Shown: positions 1-8,946, numbered from the stretch's first letter. The stretch is 54,108 nt of DNA from Cryomorphaceae bacterium (GCA_027483605.1 JAIXUE010000013.1:1-54108), one strand, 5' to 3'. Notes: generated by a model from the letters alone, not told the origin. Made by a program: numbers and translations.

Positions 1-557
1 AGCAAAGGCGTGATACTGTCTGTAGGTGCTTTCCAATCTGTAGACATCCAGCCATTTTTTGCAGAACCATAAATAGTTGGGAAGTCTAGCTGCTCTTCAG
101 TGGCATCGAGCTCAAACATGAGGTCGAATACTTTTTCGTGGACTTCTTCTGGGGTACAGTTTTCTTTGTCTACTTTATTGATCACGAGCAAAGGCTTCAG
201 GCCCATTGAAAGGGCTTTACCGAGTACAAAACGCGTTTGTGGCATTGGGCCTTCAAAAGCATCTACCAACAAGCAAACGCCATCGGCCATGTTGAGCACG
301 CGCTCTACTTCACCACCGAAGTCGGCGTGACCTGGGGTGTCGATGATGTTGATTTTAGTGCCTTTGTAAGATACCGAAACGTTTTTAGATACAATGGTGA
401 TACCGCGTTCGCGCTCAAGATCGTTGTTGTCCATGATGAGTTCGCCGGTCATGCGGTCGCGCTCGTTGACAACTTGGCCCGCTTCGATCATTTTGTCGAC
501 AAGGGTAGTTTTACCGTGGTCAACGTGGGCAATAATGGCAATATTTCTGATTTCCAT
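1..557 (-). CDS. typA: Translational GTPase TypA/BipA (partial, N-terminal part)
   Basis: The first ~185 residues of a ribosome-associated translational GTPase are present; the C-terminus lies beyond the left edge. The protein begins [18 protein letters not shown], a classical P-loop (AHVDHGKT, residues 10-17). It is followed by the switch I region (ERERGITI), switch [10 protein letters not shown] and the NKVD guanine-specificity motif. The order and spacing match TypA/BipA rather than EF-Tu or LepA. TypA acts on 50S assembly and stress adaptation. The start ATG at 557 is the only sensible one. The gene lies 26 nt downstream of the DEAD-box helicase stop on the same strand, so co-transcription is likely. 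No Shine-Dalgarno is visible. Confidence 0.95.
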   Translation of the reverse strand, partial: MEIRNIAIIAHVDHGKTTLVDKMIEAGQVVNERDRMTGELIMDNNDLERERGITIVSKNVSVSYKGTKINIIDTPGHADFGGEVERVLNMADGVCLLVDAFEGPMPQTRFVLGKALSMGLKPLLVINKVDKENCTPEEVHEKVFDLMFELDATEEQLDFPTIYGSAKNGWMSTDWKAPTDSITPL

Positions 558-583
558 ATGGATAATTGTATGGGTAAGGAGAA

Positions 584-2422
584 TTAATATTTATTTTTTT
601 TCGCGCCGTAGCTGCGGTCACGGTCAAAACCACCAGAACGTTTGTTGTCAAAACCGCCCTTTTTCTCAAAGCCGCCTTTTTTCTCAAAGCCTGGTTTTCT
701 GTCAAAGCCCGGTTTTTTAGCACCACCAAAAGAACCTGGGCCTCTTTTGGAACCTGGGCCTTTTGAAAACTTACGCTCGCCACGATCGCCACCACCCTGT
801 CCAGGTGCAGTTACTTCAATCGAGACTTTATGGCCTTCGAATTCGTAGCCATCGACGTGCTTCAAGATTTTTTGTGTGTGCTCGTCGTCTGCCTCAATAA
901 AAGAGAAAGATGTCATGATGTCGATACGGCCAAGTGCTTTGGAGTTGAGGCCAGTAGCATCGCAAATGATGCGCACCATGGCGCCCGGATTGAGGCCATC
1001 TCTGCGGCCTAAATTGACAAAGAAGCGTGTTTTACCTTCTTCGCGGGCACGGCTCTGACGATCTGTTTTGCGTTCTGGACGCTCGCGGTCATCTTTGCTT
1101 GCTGCTGCGTTGAGGTCGCCAGCGCGTTCGTAGTACTCGATAAAGCGATTGAACTCAGCAGAGACAAAACGCTTAATGACTTCTTCTTTGCTAAGGTCTT
1201 TAAAAGAGTCGAGGATTTGCTCCATAAATGGGGCGATATCGGCTTCTTTGACTTCAGTAGCAATGGTGTTGTCGATGAGTTTTTTCAATTGGATCTCGCA
1301 GATCTCGGCAGGATTCGGAATTTGTCCTTGCGTGAAGGTCATGCGCATTTGGCGCTCAATTGCTTTGATCTTGACGTTTTCACGGGTATTGACCAACACC
1401 AAAGACTGACCTGTTTTACCAGCGCGAGCTGTACGGCCACTGCGGTGTGTATAGTTTTCGATGTCGTCTGGAAGGTTGTAGTTGATGACGTGCGTGATGT
1501 TGTTGATATCCAAACCGCGGGCTGCAACGTCTGTTGCAACGAGGATTTGCAATTCTTTGGAACGGAAACGCTCCATAACGCGGTCGCGCATGGCTTGGGT
1601 GAGGTCGCCGTGGAGCGGCTCTGCGTTGTAACCATCGCGGGCCAATTTCATGGCTACCGTTGCGGTTTCATTCTTGGTACGGCAGAAAATGAGACCGTAA
1701 ATAGTAGGATTGAAATCTATCAAGCGCTTCACCGCGTCGTAGCGGTCGCGTTCTTTAACAGAAAAATAGATGTGCTCAATGTTTTCGTTGCTTTGGTTTT
1801 TGTGACCAATAGATACCTCAAGTGGATCTGTCATGTAAGTGCGTGCAATGCGCGCTACCTCGTTTGGCATGGTTGCCGAAAACAACCAAACGTTTTTGTC
1901 GATAGGTGTTTGTTCGAGGATCATGTCGATGTCCTCTTTGAAACCCATATTGAGCATTTCGTCTGCTTCGTCTAGAATGACATATTTGATTTGGCCCAAT
2001 TGCACCACCTTGCGGTTGATGAGGTCGACCAAACGACCTGGTGTAGCCACTACAATTGACGTTCCTTTTTTAACGTTGGTGATTTGGGTACGGATATCGG
2101 TCCCGCCGTACACTGCTGTGATATTGCCATCTAGATACTTTGCAAAAACGTTGAGGTCTTTGGTGATCTGAAGGCAGAGCTCGCGTGTAGGGCAAATGAT
2201 GACCCCTTGTGGCAGGCGTGCTGCGTTATCAATGTTATTAATCAACGGCAAACCGAATGCGGCCGTTTTACCTGTACCGGTCTGCGCCAGACCGACAAAA
2301 TCGCAATCTTCTCCTAATAGATAGGGAATTGCTTGTTCCTGGATCGGGGTCGGTGCTTCAAAACCCAATTCTGTCAACGACTTCAGCACCTCTCGCCTTA
2401 ATCCCAGTTCTTCAAATGTCAT
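584..2422 (-). CDS. deaD: DEAD-box ATP-dependent RNA helicase with DbpA-type RNA-binding domain
   Basis: 612-residue RNA helicase. Visible motifs in order: Q motif (FEAPTPIQ, about 22-29), motif I AQTGTGKT, motif Ia PTREL, TPGR, motif II DEAD, motif III SAT, and motif [14 protein letters not shown]-terminal domain (about residues 470-550, [17 protein letters not shown]... to ...VSIEVTAP) fits the DbpA/CsdA RNA-binding fold. The last ~60 residues are a basic, Gly/Phe-rich low-complexity tail made of tandem KPGF/KKGGF units. The family remodels RNA during ribosome assembly and cold adaptation. A -7 box lies 22 nt upstream of the ATG. The gene is followed closely by typA. It resembles CsdA/DeaD more than RhlE; the second helicase in the window is the RhlE type. 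Confidence 0.93.
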   Translation of the reverse strand: MTFEELGLRREVLKSLTELGFEAPTPIQEQAIPYLLGEDCDFVGLAQTGTGKTAAFGLPLINNIDNAARLPQGVIICPTRELCLQITKDLNVFAKYLDGNITAVYGGTDIRTQITNVKKGTSIVVATPGRLVDLINRKVVQLGQIKYVILDEADEMLNMGFKEDIDMILEQTPIDKNVWLFSATMPNEVARIARTYMTDPLEVSIGHKNQSNENIEHIYFSVKERDRYDAVKRLIDFNPTIYGLIFCRTKNETATVAMKLARDGYNAEPLHGDLTQAMRDRVMERFRSKELQILVATDVAARGLDINNITHVINYNLPDDIENYTHRSGRTARAGKTGQSLVLVNTRENVKIKAIERQMRMTFTQGQIPNPAEICEIQLKKLIDNTIATEVKEADIAPFMEQILDSFKDLSKEEVIKRFVSAEFNRFIEYYERAGDLNAAASKDDRERPERKTDRQSRAREEGKTRFFVNLGRRDGLNPGAMVRIICDATGLNSKALGRIDIMTSFSFIEADDEHTQKILKHVDGYEFEGHKVSIEVTAPGQGGGDRGERKFSKGPGSKRGPGSFGGAKKPGFDRKPGFEKKGGFEKKGGFDNKRSGGFDRDRSYGAKKNKY

Positions 2423-2444
2423 GTATTCTTTTTAAAATGAGGTG

Positions 2445-2452
2445 CAAAGGTA
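2445..2452 (-). promoter_or_regulatory. -7 promoter element of deaD-typA
   Basis: On the minus strand this reads TACCTTTG, a full match to the Bacteroidota -7 consensus TAnnTTTG. It ends 22 nt before the helicase ATG. No clear -33 TTG is visible. Confidence 0.6.
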
Positions 2453-2569
2453 CATATATTATAAGGAATAATTGTTAATAAGTTGATTGATAGTGTTAAA
2501 AAATTGTTTAAACCGCTCCGAACAAAGGAGAAAATACCACTTCCTTGAACGTATTAAGCGTTATTTTTC

Positions 2570-2577
2570 TATTTTTG
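2570..2577 (+). promoter_or_regulatory. -7 promoter element of the DUF5606-type gene
   Basis: TATTTTTG matches TAnnTTTG and lies 26 nt before the ATG at 2604. A TTG at 2545-2547 (22-nt spacing) could be the -33 element. It is divergent from the deaD promoter. Confidence 0.55.
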
Positions 2578-2603
2578 AAGACTTTTAAAACGAAAATCAA
2601 ACT

Positions 2604-3143
2604 ATGCAACTCAGCGGTATTATTGCCATTTCAGGAAGACCAGGTCTTTTCAAAGTTATTGCTCAAAGTAAAAACAGCGTTATTGTCGAATCGATGATTG
2701 ACAAAAAGCGTTTTCCAGCCTATGCCACAGAACGCATTTCTACCTTAGATGACATCAGCGTTTTTACCTATGATGAAGACGTGAAGTTGACCGATATCTT
2801 TGCCAAAATGCTCGAGTTGTATCCTACTGAGGCACCGTCGCACAAAGCAGACATGAAAGAATTAGAAGCTGCATTGGCACAGTTTTTACCAAACTGGGAT
2901 CAAGACCGCGTGTATCCTTCAGATGTGCGCAAACTTTTTCAGTGGTTCAACTTGTTGCTGAAAGCCGGATCTTTTGAAGCGGCAGCTAAAGAAGAAACAG
3001 CAGCGGCAAAAGAAGTAAAGGCGCCAAAAGCAGAAACAACCAAGAAGAAAGCGCCGAGCGCAGCACCTGCAGCCAAAGCAGCAAAGCCTGCCGCACCTAA
3101 GAAACCAACAGCCGTCAAAACTGGCTCTTCAAGAGGTAAATAA
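2604..3143 (+). CDS. DUF5606-type Bacteroidota protein with Lys/Ala/Pro tail
   Basis: 179 residues. The first ~135 residues (MQLSGIIAISGRPGLFKVIA...) look like the small conserved Bacteroidota family DUF5606, which has a compact beta-rich N-terminus and unknown function. The last ~45 residues are low complexity, built of Ala, Lys and Pro (KAPKAETTKKKAPSAAPAAKAAKPAAPKK-like), and should be disordered and strongly basic, suggesting nucleic acid or ribosome contact. That role is inference. The stop codon is 1 nt before the M3 peptidase ATG, so the two genes are almost certainly one transcript. No signal peptide is visible, so the protein is cytosolic. Confidence 0.75.
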   Translation: MQLSGIIAISGRPGLFKVIAQSKNSVIVESMIDKKRFPAYATERISTLDDISVFTYDEDVKLTDIFAKMLELYPTEAPSHKADMKELEAALAQFLPNWDQDRVYPSDVRKLFQWFNLLLKAGSFEAAAKEETAAAKEVKAPKAETTKKKAPSAAPAAKAAKPAAPKKPTAVKTGSSRGK

Positions 3144-3144
3144 C

Positions 3145-4851
3145 ATGAACATTCAAAAAACAGCGCGCCAGTTTCTACCCGAAGACCTGGCCATCACCGA
3201 TTTTACGGTACTCTCCCCCTATTTCGAAAACTTACTCTCTCGAGAAATATCGACAAGTTCTGAATTCGATCAATGGTTGCAAGACCGCTCAGAGCTTGAT
3301 GCCGTGCTTGAGGAAGATCTCGCGTGGCGTTATATCCGCATGAGCATAGATACCACAAAAGCGGAGCTGCGAGATGCCTACACTCATTTTGTAACGCAAA
3401 TTCAACCTGAGTTAGCCCCCTTAGAAGACAAACTCAATCAGAAGCTGATCGCACTTCCGTTTGTCAATGAAAAAACGGATGCTGCACATCAAATTTACTT
3501 CAGAAGCGTCCGCACCGCATTGGACTTATACCGCGAAGCAAATATTGCAATCGAAGCTGCTTTGAACGAAGAAGCACAGCAATACGGTGCCATTAGCGCA
3601 GCGCAAACCGTTGAACACAACGGTGAAACGCTCACCATGCAACAGGCAGCACTCTTGCTCAAAGAGCAGGACGAAACGCTGCGTCAGGAGGTCTTTGAAA
3701 AAATAGCTTCCGTCAGAAGAACAGACCGTCAGCGACTCGATGAGTTGTTCACTTCATTAATTGAAAAAAGACATCAATTGGCATTGAATGCGGGCTTCGA
3801 CAATTTCCGCGACTACAAATTTGCCGCCATGGGTCGTTTTGACTACACTAAAGCAGATTGCTTTGCTTTTCACGAGGCCATCAAAACGCACATTGTTCCG
3901 CTCGTGAAGGAATTTCAGACGGAAAAACTCAGAAAGCTAGGTAAAAAGTACTTCAAGCCCTGGGACCTCGATGTAGATCCAGAAGGAAAGCCAGCACTCA
4001 AACCATTTGAAAATGGCGGGCAAATGCTCAGCGGAACCATCGCGATGTTTGAGCGGATCGACCCCTATTTTGGAGACTGCCTGCGCGTTATGGACAAGCT
4101 AGGGCACCTCGATTTAGACTCCAAAACAGGTAAAGCACCAGGTGGCTATAATTATCCGCTCTATGAAATTGGTGTGCCTTTTATTTTCATGAATGCCGTA
4201 GGTACCCAACGCGATTTAGAAACCATGGTACACGAAGGCGGACACGCCATTCACTCCTTTTTGAGCCGAGAACTCAAGCTGACTGCCTTTAAAAATTTAC
4301 CTTCTGAAGTAGCCGAACTCGCCTCGATGTCGATGGAGTTGCTGAGCATGCCACAATGGTCTGAATTTTATAATCAAACGGACCACTTGCGGGCCATGCG
4401 CGAACAAATTGAAGGCACACTAAAAGTACTCCCTTGGATTGCGCAAATCGATGCTTTTCAGCACTGGGTATACGAAAACCCAACGCACAGCTCGACAGCA
4501 CGTGCCGCGCACTGGCAACAATTAGCCACCGATTTTGGCACAGGGCTCACTGACTGGACTGGCTATGAAGATTTGGTCGAAAGTGCTTGGCAAAGACAAC
4601 TGCATTTGTTTGAAGTGCCTTTTTATTATATCGAATACGGGATTGCCCAGCTTGGCGCACTTGGCGTCTGGAAAAACAGCCTCGAAAATTACACAAGCGC
4701 CATAGACAATTACAAAAAAGCGCTTGCACTCGGTTATACCGAGCCCATGACCAAAATTTATGAGACTGCTGGGGTCCCTTTTGATTTTTCATCAGAACGC
4801 CTCCAAACTTTGGCCAGCTTTATTCAAAACGAATTGAAAAAAATGAATTAG
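3145..4851 (+). CDS. M3 family oligoendopeptidase (thimet/PepF type)
   Basis: 568-residue zinc peptidase. The catalytic motif HEGGH lies at residues 363-367 (HExxH), with the third-ligand region about 25 residues downstream (SEVAELASMSMELL). No signal peptide is present, so it should act in the cytosol, degrading short peptides. The length is normal for PepF-like M3 enzymes. The ATG follows the upstream stop by one base, indicating translational coupling. No terminator is seen directly after the gene; the tRNA-Met gene follows 55 nt later with its own promoter. Confidence 0.93.
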   Translation: MNIQKTARQFLPEDLAITDFTVLSPYFENLLSREISTSSEFDQWLQDRSELDAVLEEDLAWRYIRMSIDTTKAELRDAYTHFVTQIQPELAPLEDKLNQKLIALPFVNEKTDAAHQIYFRSVRTALDLYREANIAIEAALNEEAQQYGAISAAQTVEHNGETLTMQQAALLLKEQDETLRQEVFEKIASVRRTDRQRLDELFTSLIEKRHQLALNAGFDNFRDYKFAAMGRFDYTKADCFAFHEAIKTHIVPLVKEFQTEKLRKLGKKYFKPWDLDVDPEGKPALKPFENGGQMLSGTIAMFERIDPYFGDCLRVMDKLGHLDLDSKTGKAPGGYNYPLYEIGVPFIFMNAVGTQRDLETMVHEGGHAIHSFLSRELKLTAFKNLPSEVAELASMSMELLSMPQWSEFYNQTDHLRAMREQIEGTLKVLPWIAQIDAFQHWVYENPTHSSTARAAHWQQLATDFGTGLTDWTGYEDLVESAWQRQLHLFEVPFYYIEYGIAQLGALGVWKNSLENYTSAIDNYKKALALGYTEPMTKIYETAGVPFDFSSERLQTLASFIQNELKKMN

Positions 4852-4887
4852 TTGCGATAGGATTATACAGTAAATTAAAATTCTCTT

Positions 4888-4895
4888 TATATTTG
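4888..4895 (+). promoter_or_regulatory. -7 promoter element of tRNA-Met
   Basis: TATATTTG, a perfect TAnnTTTG, ends 11 nt before the first base of the tRNA. I do not see a convincing -33 element. Confidence 0.6.
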
Positions 4896-4906
4896 CACCC
4901 GCACAC

Positions 4907-4980
4907 GGCGAGATAGCTCAGTTGGTTAGAGCGTAGGATTCATAACCCTAAGGTCCCGAGTTCAACTCTCGGTCTCGCTA
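4907..4980 (+). tRNA. tRNA-Met (anticodon CAU), elongator type
   Basis: 74 nt folding as a canonical cloverleaf. The acceptor stem 4907-4913 pairs with 4973-4979 (first pair G-U), the D-stem is GCTC/GAGC, and the anticodon loop TTCATAA has CAT at 4941-4943. The variable loop is AGGTC, the T-arm is CCGAG/CTCGG with loop TTCAACT, and the discriminator is A4980. CCA is not encoded. The last anticodon-stem pair (A4938-C4946) is a mismatch. The paired G-U acceptor end and overall sequence fit elongator tRNA-Met. A tRNA-Ile2 with a lysidine-modified CAU is the less likely alternative, and an initiator tRNA is unlikely because the acceptor end is paired. Confidence 0.93.
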
Positions 4981-4985
4981 CTTTT

Positions 4986-5013
4986 AAGGCCCCAATCCAG
5001 GGGCCTTTTTTTT
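4986..5013 (+). terminator. Rho-independent terminator after tRNA-Met
   Basis: AAGGCCCC (4986-4993), loop AATCCA, GGGGCCTT (5000-5007), followed by a T-run to 5013. Confidence 0.85.
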
Positions 5014-5105
5014 CAATTACTTTTAGTTGCATTTTTCGCAAGTGATTTGCGAACGTTTGCTAGATTTGATTTCGTCAAGCTCAATTTCTTTTGTAATCTT
5101 GTCTC

Positions 5106-6422
5106 ATGCGTTTTCCATTTTACTTCATTTTTGTTCTTTTTACCTTTCTTGGCAAGCAGTTGCAAGCTGCCAATCAAGGGTTTGAATTGTATTTGTTTGT
5201 TTATAGTAGTGCGCAAACCACCTCAGGTGCCGGCCACATCAGTTTTGCCTTTGGGCCCGACAGCTCTTCATTAACGTATTACACCAAGTATAGAAAAGCC
5301 GATGGTGGTTGTTTCAAGCTCAAAAATACTTCCTACCACAAAGCTTTAACCTATGACAAGCAAGCGCTTCAGCACCAAAAACAACTGCCCTCACTTGTGC
5401 TCAAATTGAGAGCACAAGACCCCGAACTCTCTAAACTCGAGCAACTAAGCGATTATTGGAACCTCGAAAAACCATGGACGCTTTTTGTCAATAACTGTAC
5501 CGATGCGCTCAAGCACACATTGCGCACATCACATATCAATCCAGGGCTGGCGTTCATGATCAGCACTCCCAATGAACTCATTGAAGATTTGTATGACCAC
5601 CATCTGATTGCCTTTAAAAACCAAGATTTTGAGATTGTCCACGGCGATCTTCAAGCCTATTTGAAATCTGAGCCCAATGCCGTACCTCAAACTTTGTTTG
5701 GCAAACCTGCTGCTCAAAAAAATAAGCCCAAACAAAAAGAGGCATTGGTGATTTTGACTGGCTTTGGTTCTAAGTACCACACTTTAAGAGCCATCAAGAA
5801 AGAATTCGGCGCTTATCCATATGATGTATTTGTACCGCGCTACATCTCACGAAAATCCATTGAGCAAACCGTAGAAAATTTTGATGCATTTTGGAAAGCA
5901 GCGCACTTGGATCAATACGACAAAGTACATGTACTTGCCTATATAGTTGGCTCTTGGACTATCAATTCATGGATCGGCGCTAACAAGCCCACTAACATAG
6001 CAACAATTGTATACGACCGCAGCACCTTGCAAGAACGCGCACCCTATGTTTTGGTTAAGGATATGAAATTGGTCAATTTTTTGCTCTTCGGTCCTGTCAT
6101 GCAAGACCTCATCGACACCCCCTATCCGCAACTACATACGACAGCAATAGACAAAGGTATCTTGTTGGAAACTTATGCCACCAACACGGTCAGAAAACAC
6201 CAAGAAACTGCTCGAGCACCAGGCCCGTATTGCTGGGACATCTCCTGTTTTAATCAGCAGTGCGATGATTTCCGTTACGTGCCTTTGCACCACGATCAAA
6301 TGTATACACATCCGGAAGTTTTTTCTGCTGCCGTTGTGCATTTTATAGAGAATGGTGATTTTGGAACGCATTTTAAGGCGACCAAACCAGTTGCAGATCC
6401 ATTTATCAAACACAAACCATGA
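5106..6422 (+). CDS. Secreted fusion: permuted NlpC/LRAT-like domain plus alpha/beta-hydrolase-like domain
   Basis: 438 residues beginning with a signal peptide (about 1-21). The N-terminal half has a GHISFAF motif (His44) and later FVNNCTDAL (Cys131). This His-then-NC order is that of circularly permuted papain-fold proteins (DUF4105/LRAT-like). From about residue 212 a second domain starts with ALVILTGFGS and contains HVLAYIVGSW (277-284) where an alpha/beta hydrolase would carry its nucleophile elbow; the canonical GxSxG is not intact. It heads a four-gene cassette and overlaps the CDP-alcohol phosphotransferase gene by 4 nt (ATGA). The E. coli ynbABC module also joins a hydrolase-like protein to these two lipid enzymes. 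A role in phospholipid headgroup or acyl remodelling at the envelope is inference. Domain assignments are by motif only. Confidence 0.6.
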   Translation: MRFPFYFIFVLFTFLGKQLQAANQGFELYLFVYSSAQTTSGAGHISFAFGPDSSSLTYYTKYRKADGGCFKLKNTSYHKALTYDKQALQHQKQLPSLVLKLRAQDPELSKLEQLSDYWNLEKPWTLFVNNCTDALKHTLRTSHINPGLAFMISTPNELIEDLYDHHLIAFKNQDFEIVHGDLQAYLKSEPNAVPQTLFGKPAAQKNKPKQKEALVILTGFGSKYHTLRAIKKEFGAYPYDVFVPRYISRKSIEQTVENFDAFWKAAHLDQYDKVHVLAYIVGSWTINSWIGANKPTNIATIVYDRSTLQERAPYVLVKDMKLVNFLLFGPVMQDLIDTPYPQLHTTAIDKGILLETYATNTVRKHQETARAPGPYCWDISCFNQQCDDFRYVPLHHDQMYTHPEVFSAAVVHFIENGDFGTHFKATKPVADPFIKHKP

Positions 6423-7015
6423 TTTCAGTTTACCAACTCAAACCTAAATTCCAGGCCTTGCTTCAGCCCCTGCTGATCAAGCTGCGCAAATGCGGTTTTA
6501 CGCCAAATGGGCTCTCGATCTTGGCTTTACTGCTGTCAATTGCAACCGGTCTGTTTTGTTATTTTGGGCCCAAAAACATCGGTTTAATTTTGCTGCCTAT
6601 ATTTCTGTTGATCAGAATGGCGCTCAATGCACTAGATGGCATGATGGCTCGGCAGTTTGATTTGCAAAGTAAAAAAGGGGCAGTTTTGAATGAAATTGGT
6701 GATGTTTTATCAGATTTGGCTTTGTTCTACCCTCTTGTAAAACTTTTTGGAATCATAGACCACGAATGGATTTGGTGTTTCTTGTTACTGAGTGTTGTGA
6801 ATGAATTTGCTGGCTTACTAGGACAAGCGCTCGGTGGAGAACGGCGCTATGACGGCCCAATGGGTAAATCAGACCGAGCATTAGTTGTGGGGGTGCTTTG
6901 TTTGCTTTTTTGGTTCGACGCACCTATTTATTGTTACCTCACTTGGATTTGGTTACTTATTTTTGGTTTATTGATTTGGAGTACCCTCAAAAGACTGGCT
7001 TATGCTATCCGTTAA
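6419..7015 (+). CDS. CDP-alcohol phosphatidyltransferase family protein (YnbA-like)
   Basis: 198-residue integral membrane enzyme with several hydrophobic helices. The CDP-alcohol phosphotransferase signature starts at residue 70 as NALDGMMAR and continues to G87, N91 and D95. The family motif is DxxDGxxAR(x8)GxxxDxxxD, so the first and third metal-site Asp positions are Asn here (N70, N91), while D73, G74, A77, R78, G87 and D95 are kept. The enzyme class transfers a phosphatidyl group from a CDP-linked lipid to an alcohol; the acceptor here is unknown. It overlaps its upstream neighbour by 4 nt and the CdsA gene by 14 nt. The changed motif argues against an ordinary PgsA or PssA. Confidence 0.82.
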   Translation: MISVYQLKPKFQALLQPLLIKLRKCGFTPNGLSILALLLSIATGLFCYFGPKNIGLILLPIFLLIRMALNALDGMMARQFDLQSKKGAVLNEIGDVLSDLALFYPLVKLFGIIDHEWIWCFLLLSVVNEFAGLLGQALGGERRYDGPMGKSDRALVVGVLCLLFWFDAPIYCYLTWIWLLIFGLLIWSTLKRLAYAIR

Positions 7016-7949
7016 AAACCTCAGTGAAATCCAGCAAATGATCTTAGTGATCTTAGGCGTGCTTGTTTTTGCCAGTACGCTATTTTGGATTTGGAAAAAA
7101 ATCAAGCCGAGCCCACAGGTAGACGAGCTCGTTACGCGCACCAAATCTTGGTGGGTCATGGCCAGTATTTTTACCACAGCAGCCGTTGTGCACCCTGCTG
7201 TTTCTTTTATTGCATTTGGCTTGCTTTCGTTTGCTGCCCTTCGAGAATTGTCTAGCATCAGCAAAAATTTCAGAACAGAAGACCGCAGCGTTATTTTCTG
7301 GGCTTATCTGGCTATTCCCGTGCAGTATTTTTTCGCTTACATGGGTTGGTTTGCGCCTTTCGTGGTATTTATCCCGGTGTTTATGTTTACCTGGATTCCC
7401 TTCGTTTTGGTCTTGAAAGGTCATACGCAAGACATCGCACGTTCGATGAGCGTCATCCCGACGCACCTCATGCTAACCGTTTTTTCGATCAGTCACCTGG
7501 CCTACTTGCTTTCACTACCCGAACTCAAAGACTTTGCTGCGGGCGGACGCGGGCTTTTACTTTTTGTGGTGTTCTTAACCGAAATGAACGATGTGTTTCA
7601 ATTTACTTGGGGCAAATTACTTGGTCGGCACAAAATCATTGAAAAAATTAGTCCCAACAAAACATGGGAAGGCTTTATTGGCGGCTTACTCAGCACGGTA
7701 GGCGCTGCGTTACTATTGCGCTTTCTTACGCCATTCAATACCATAGAAGCACTCGGAGCAGGCTTGGTGATCGCCTGTATGGGTTTTGTAGGAGACATCA
7801 TCGTGTCGGCGATCAAACGAGATTTCGGACTCAAAGACACCGGTACAGCGATCAAGGGTCACGGCGGCATCTTGGACCGCATTGATTCCTTAGCTATAAG
7901 CGCTCCGTTTTTCTTCTATTACGTATATCTGCTTCACATCGCCAAATGA
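7002..7949 (+). CDS. Phosphatidate cytidylyltransferase (CdsA/YnbB-like)
   Basis: 315-residue polytopic membrane protein with about eight hydrophobic segments. The CDP-diglyceride synthase signature is near the C-terminus: SAIKRDFGLKDTG followed by GHGGILDRID. It makes CDP-diacylglycerol from phosphatidate and CTP, the direct substrate of the preceding CDP-alcohol phosphotransferase. The start overlaps the upstream gene by 14 nt and the stop overlaps the PlsC gene by 4 nt (ATGA). Because it sits in a cassette, it could be either the cell's main CdsA or a dedicated paralogue like YnbB. I cannot decide that from the window. Confidence 0.9.
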   Translation: MLSVKNLSEIQQMILVILGVLVFASTLFWIWKKIKPSPQVDELVTRTKSWWVMASIFTTAAVVHPAVSFIAFGLLSFAALRELSSISKNFRTEDRSVIFWAYLAIPVQYFFAYMGWFAPFVVFIPVFMFTWIPFVLVLKGHTQDIARSMSVIPTHLMLTVFSISHLAYLLSLPELKDFAAGGRGLLLFVVFLTEMNDVFQFTWGKLLGRHKIIEKISPNKTWEGFIGGLLSTVGAALLLRFLTPFNTIEALGAGLVIACMGFVGDIIVSAIKRDFGLKDTGTAIKGHGGILDRIDSLAISAPFFFYYVYLLHIAK

Positions 7950-8563
7950 AACACTTGCTGTTGATTTTGATTTATAAAGGCCTGATGCCGCTTTTTTTAA
8001 AGCTCATTGGTGTCAAAATAACACCCAAAAAACCACTGCAGCCAAATGCACAATATATCATCGTAGCCAACCACAACAGCCACATTGACACCATGGCCCT
8101 GATGTCGAGCATCCCCGTCAAAGACCTCAACAGAACGCATCCGGTAGCCGCCGCCACCTATTTTGGCAAGAATAGCTGGCTTGCCGTGCTATCCAAACTT
8201 TTCGTCAATACGATTCTGATCAAACGCAGCGAAGAAGGCGGTGAATCTACGGCCTTAGATGTATTGGGTAAATTCCTTTCAAAAGGGCACTCGCTCATCA
8301 TCTTCCCGGAAGGATCGAGAGGCGAACCCGAAAAAATGCAAGCATTCCGCAAAGGCATCGGCGTCCTGCTCCAACGCAATCCACACATCCCGTACATACC
8401 CGTCTACATACAAGGAACCGGCAAAATCTTACCGAAAGGCGAGCGCTTGATTGTGCCTTACGATGCGTTGGTTCATTTTGGCCAACCAACTTTTTGCGAA
8501 GCGCAAACGGTAGAAGCGATTGTGGCGGAGGTTGAAACAGCGATTTTACGCCTGAAGGATTAG
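7946..8563 (+). CDS. 1-acyl-sn-glycerol-3-phosphate acyltransferase (PlsC family)
   Basis: 205-residue acyltransferase. Motif I is NHNSHIDT (H-x4-D), and motif III is FPEGSRGEPEKMQAFRKG, which binds the glycerol phosphate. A single N-terminal hydrophobic segment anchors it in the inner membrane. It converts lysophosphatidate to phosphatidate, the substrate of the CdsA homologue encoded just upstream, so the last three genes form a consecutive pathway. The ATG lies within the ATGA overlap with the preceding stop. The 3' end overlaps the convergent hicB stop by 4 nt, and no terminator is visible between them. Confidence 0.92.
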   Translation: MKHLLLILIYKGLMPLFLKLIGVKITPKKPLQPNAQYIIVANHNSHIDTMALMSSIPVKDLNRTHPVAAATYFGKNSWLAVLSKLFVNTILIKRSEEGGESTALDVLGKFLSKGHSLIIFPEGSRGEPEKMQAFRKGIGVLLQRNPHIPYIPVYIQGTGKILPKGERLIVPYDALVHFGQPTFCEAQTVEAIVAEVETAILRLKD

Positions 8564-8946
8564 AGGTGAATGCAATTTAATTCATCGGCAAGTTGATGTA
8601 ACGCCCTTTCAATTTTTTGGCGTTGTGCTTTTCTAGGCTTTTTGAGCCCATTGGCATAATGACTCATTTGCATTTGATTGATGCCCGTTAAGCGTTCAAA
8701 TGCGGCATTGGTTAAGATACCCTTGAAATAATTCAAAAGACTTTCGACATCAAAATGATAGGTAATGATATACGCATGATTCGATAAGTTACCGAGCTCC
8801 TGTTGTAAACTAAGACCTTCTAACATGGATTGTTTGGCCTCTTGAACAGTTTCTCCCACTCCATTTACTCCTTCAAGTTCTGGAATAAATGCCCAATAGG
8901 CATCTTTGCTTCGTTCAATGATTGCTTTGTAGGATGATTTTTTCAT
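8560..8946 (-). CDS. hicB: HicB-family antitoxin with C-terminal HTH
   Basis: 128 residues. The N-terminal ~60 residues (YKAIIERSKDAYWAFIPELEGVNGVGETVQEAKQSM) are the degenerate RNase H-like HicB fold. The C-terminal half (TNAAFERLTGINQMQMSHYANGLKKP) is an XRE-like helix-turn-helix, so the antitoxin should bind DNA and repress its own operon. It follows hicA with a 4-nt ATGA overlap, the usual toxin-first order. It should neutralise HicA by direct binding. Confidence 0.92.
   Translation of the reverse strand: MKKSSYKAIIERSKDAYWAFIPELEGVNGVGETVQEAKQSMLEGLSLQQELGNLSNHAYIITYHFDVESLLNYFKGILTNAAFERLTGINQMQMSHYANGLKKPRKAQRQKIERALHQLADELNCIHL

Noticed and set aside
1217..1975. Long plus-strand frame opposite the DEAD-box helicase
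   Set aside because: Its translation has no recognisable motif and lies fully antisense to a well-supported gene.
4907..4980. tRNA-Ile2 (lysidine CAU) or initiator tRNA
   Set aside because: The acceptor end is paired and the body resembles elongator tRNA-Met; kept only as a lesser alternative.
5047..5274. Small plus-strand frame at the start of the phospholipid cassette
   Set aside because: Overlaps the signal-peptide gene in another frame and has no coding features.
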